Origin: JBBITW01 sp037440525
GTDB taxonomy: Bacteria; Desulfobacterota; BSN033; UBA1163
Assembly: GCA_037440525.1 (NCBI GenBank)
Contig: JBBITW010000215.1
Coordinates: 1 to 5,432 of the forward strand
Reading direction: 5' to 3'
Length of the DNA stretch: 5,432 nt
The notes beneath the pieces are model-generated. The model was not told the DNA's origin, did not search any database, and saw only the letters and a list, made by a program, of their open reading frames with translations. The translations under genes were made by a program, and so were the position numbers. The number at the start of each line of letters is the position of its first letter. Within the stretch, counting starts at the first letter, position 1. This document shows positions 5,407 through 5,432 of this stretch, in pieces.

Positions 5407-5432
5407 CCTTAGGAAAGATTTCTCGGCTAACG

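Larger units (their letters stand above)
4938..5432. other. Gene-free intergenic stretch with hairpins and repeats
   Basis: No coding frame of convincing length or composition occurs in these 495 bases on either strand, and I see no tRNA or known riboswitch. The part next to moaD holds its Shine-Dalgarno site, a short palindrome TCAAC-CTAA-GTTGA (4975-4988) and a terminator-like hairpin. The middle (5049-5173) is a run of hairpins and palindromic repeats. Positions 5174-5359 are AT-rich with only weak AT stems. The right edge carries two more repeat units. The gene beyond 5432 is not visible. Confidence 0.7.

Noticed and set aside
4938..5432. A molybdenum-cofactor riboswitch upstream of the MoaD-like gene
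   Set aside because: Hairpins are present but I cannot recognise the conserved Moco aptamer, and much of the structure is explained by the dispersed repeat units.

Overview
The window reads as a piece of an AT-leaning bacterial chromosome, most likely from an anaerobe. The genes are tightly packed, with ATGA-type overlaps and Shine-Dalgarno sites, and they use many AGG/AGA and ATA codons. An exported tetratricopeptide protein and palindromic intergenic repeats also point to a bacterium. The gene families would fit an uncultured Desulfobacterota or Nitrospirota-like lineage, but that is a guess from style and content; no marker gene is present.

Positions 1 to about 2900 form a plus-strand operon built around prenylated FMN (prFMN). 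It starts with the C-terminal part of a UbiD-family decarboxylase, cut by the window edge. Next comes a Tm-1-like/UPF0261 protein (651-1910), then a UbiX flavin prenyltransferase (1907-2506) that overlaps the previous stop by four bases. The last gene is an archaeal-type, CTP-dependent riboflavin kinase (DUF120/RibK, about 2502-2900) touching the ubiX stop. The inferred logic is that RibK makes FMN, UbiX prenylates it to prFMN, and UbiD uses prFMN to decarboxylate or carboxylate an unsaturated or aromatic acid. The Tm-1-like protein has an unknown role in the same process. The kinase has no in-frame ATG, GTG or TTG that would keep its conserved N-terminal motif, so an ATT start (or ATA, or frameshifting) is implied.

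From 2972 to 4666 lies a plus-strand gene for an exported protein made almost entirely of about 15 TPR units. It may have its own promoter, and the geometry suggests a leaderless mRNA. Converging on it, on the minus strand at 4698-4937, is a small MoaD/ThiS-like sulfur-carrier protein ending in Gly-Gly. Its strong Shine-Dalgarno site is poorly spaced for its ATG.

The last ~495 bases (4938-5432) contain no gene I can support but are rich in structure. They hold a terminator-like hairpin facing moaD, an 18-base imperfect direct repeat around it, and four units of a short palindromic repeat family in both orientations, including a 25-base perfect inverted pair. A run of adjacent hairpins lies between. 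This looks like a REP/BIME-type intergenic repeat cluster.
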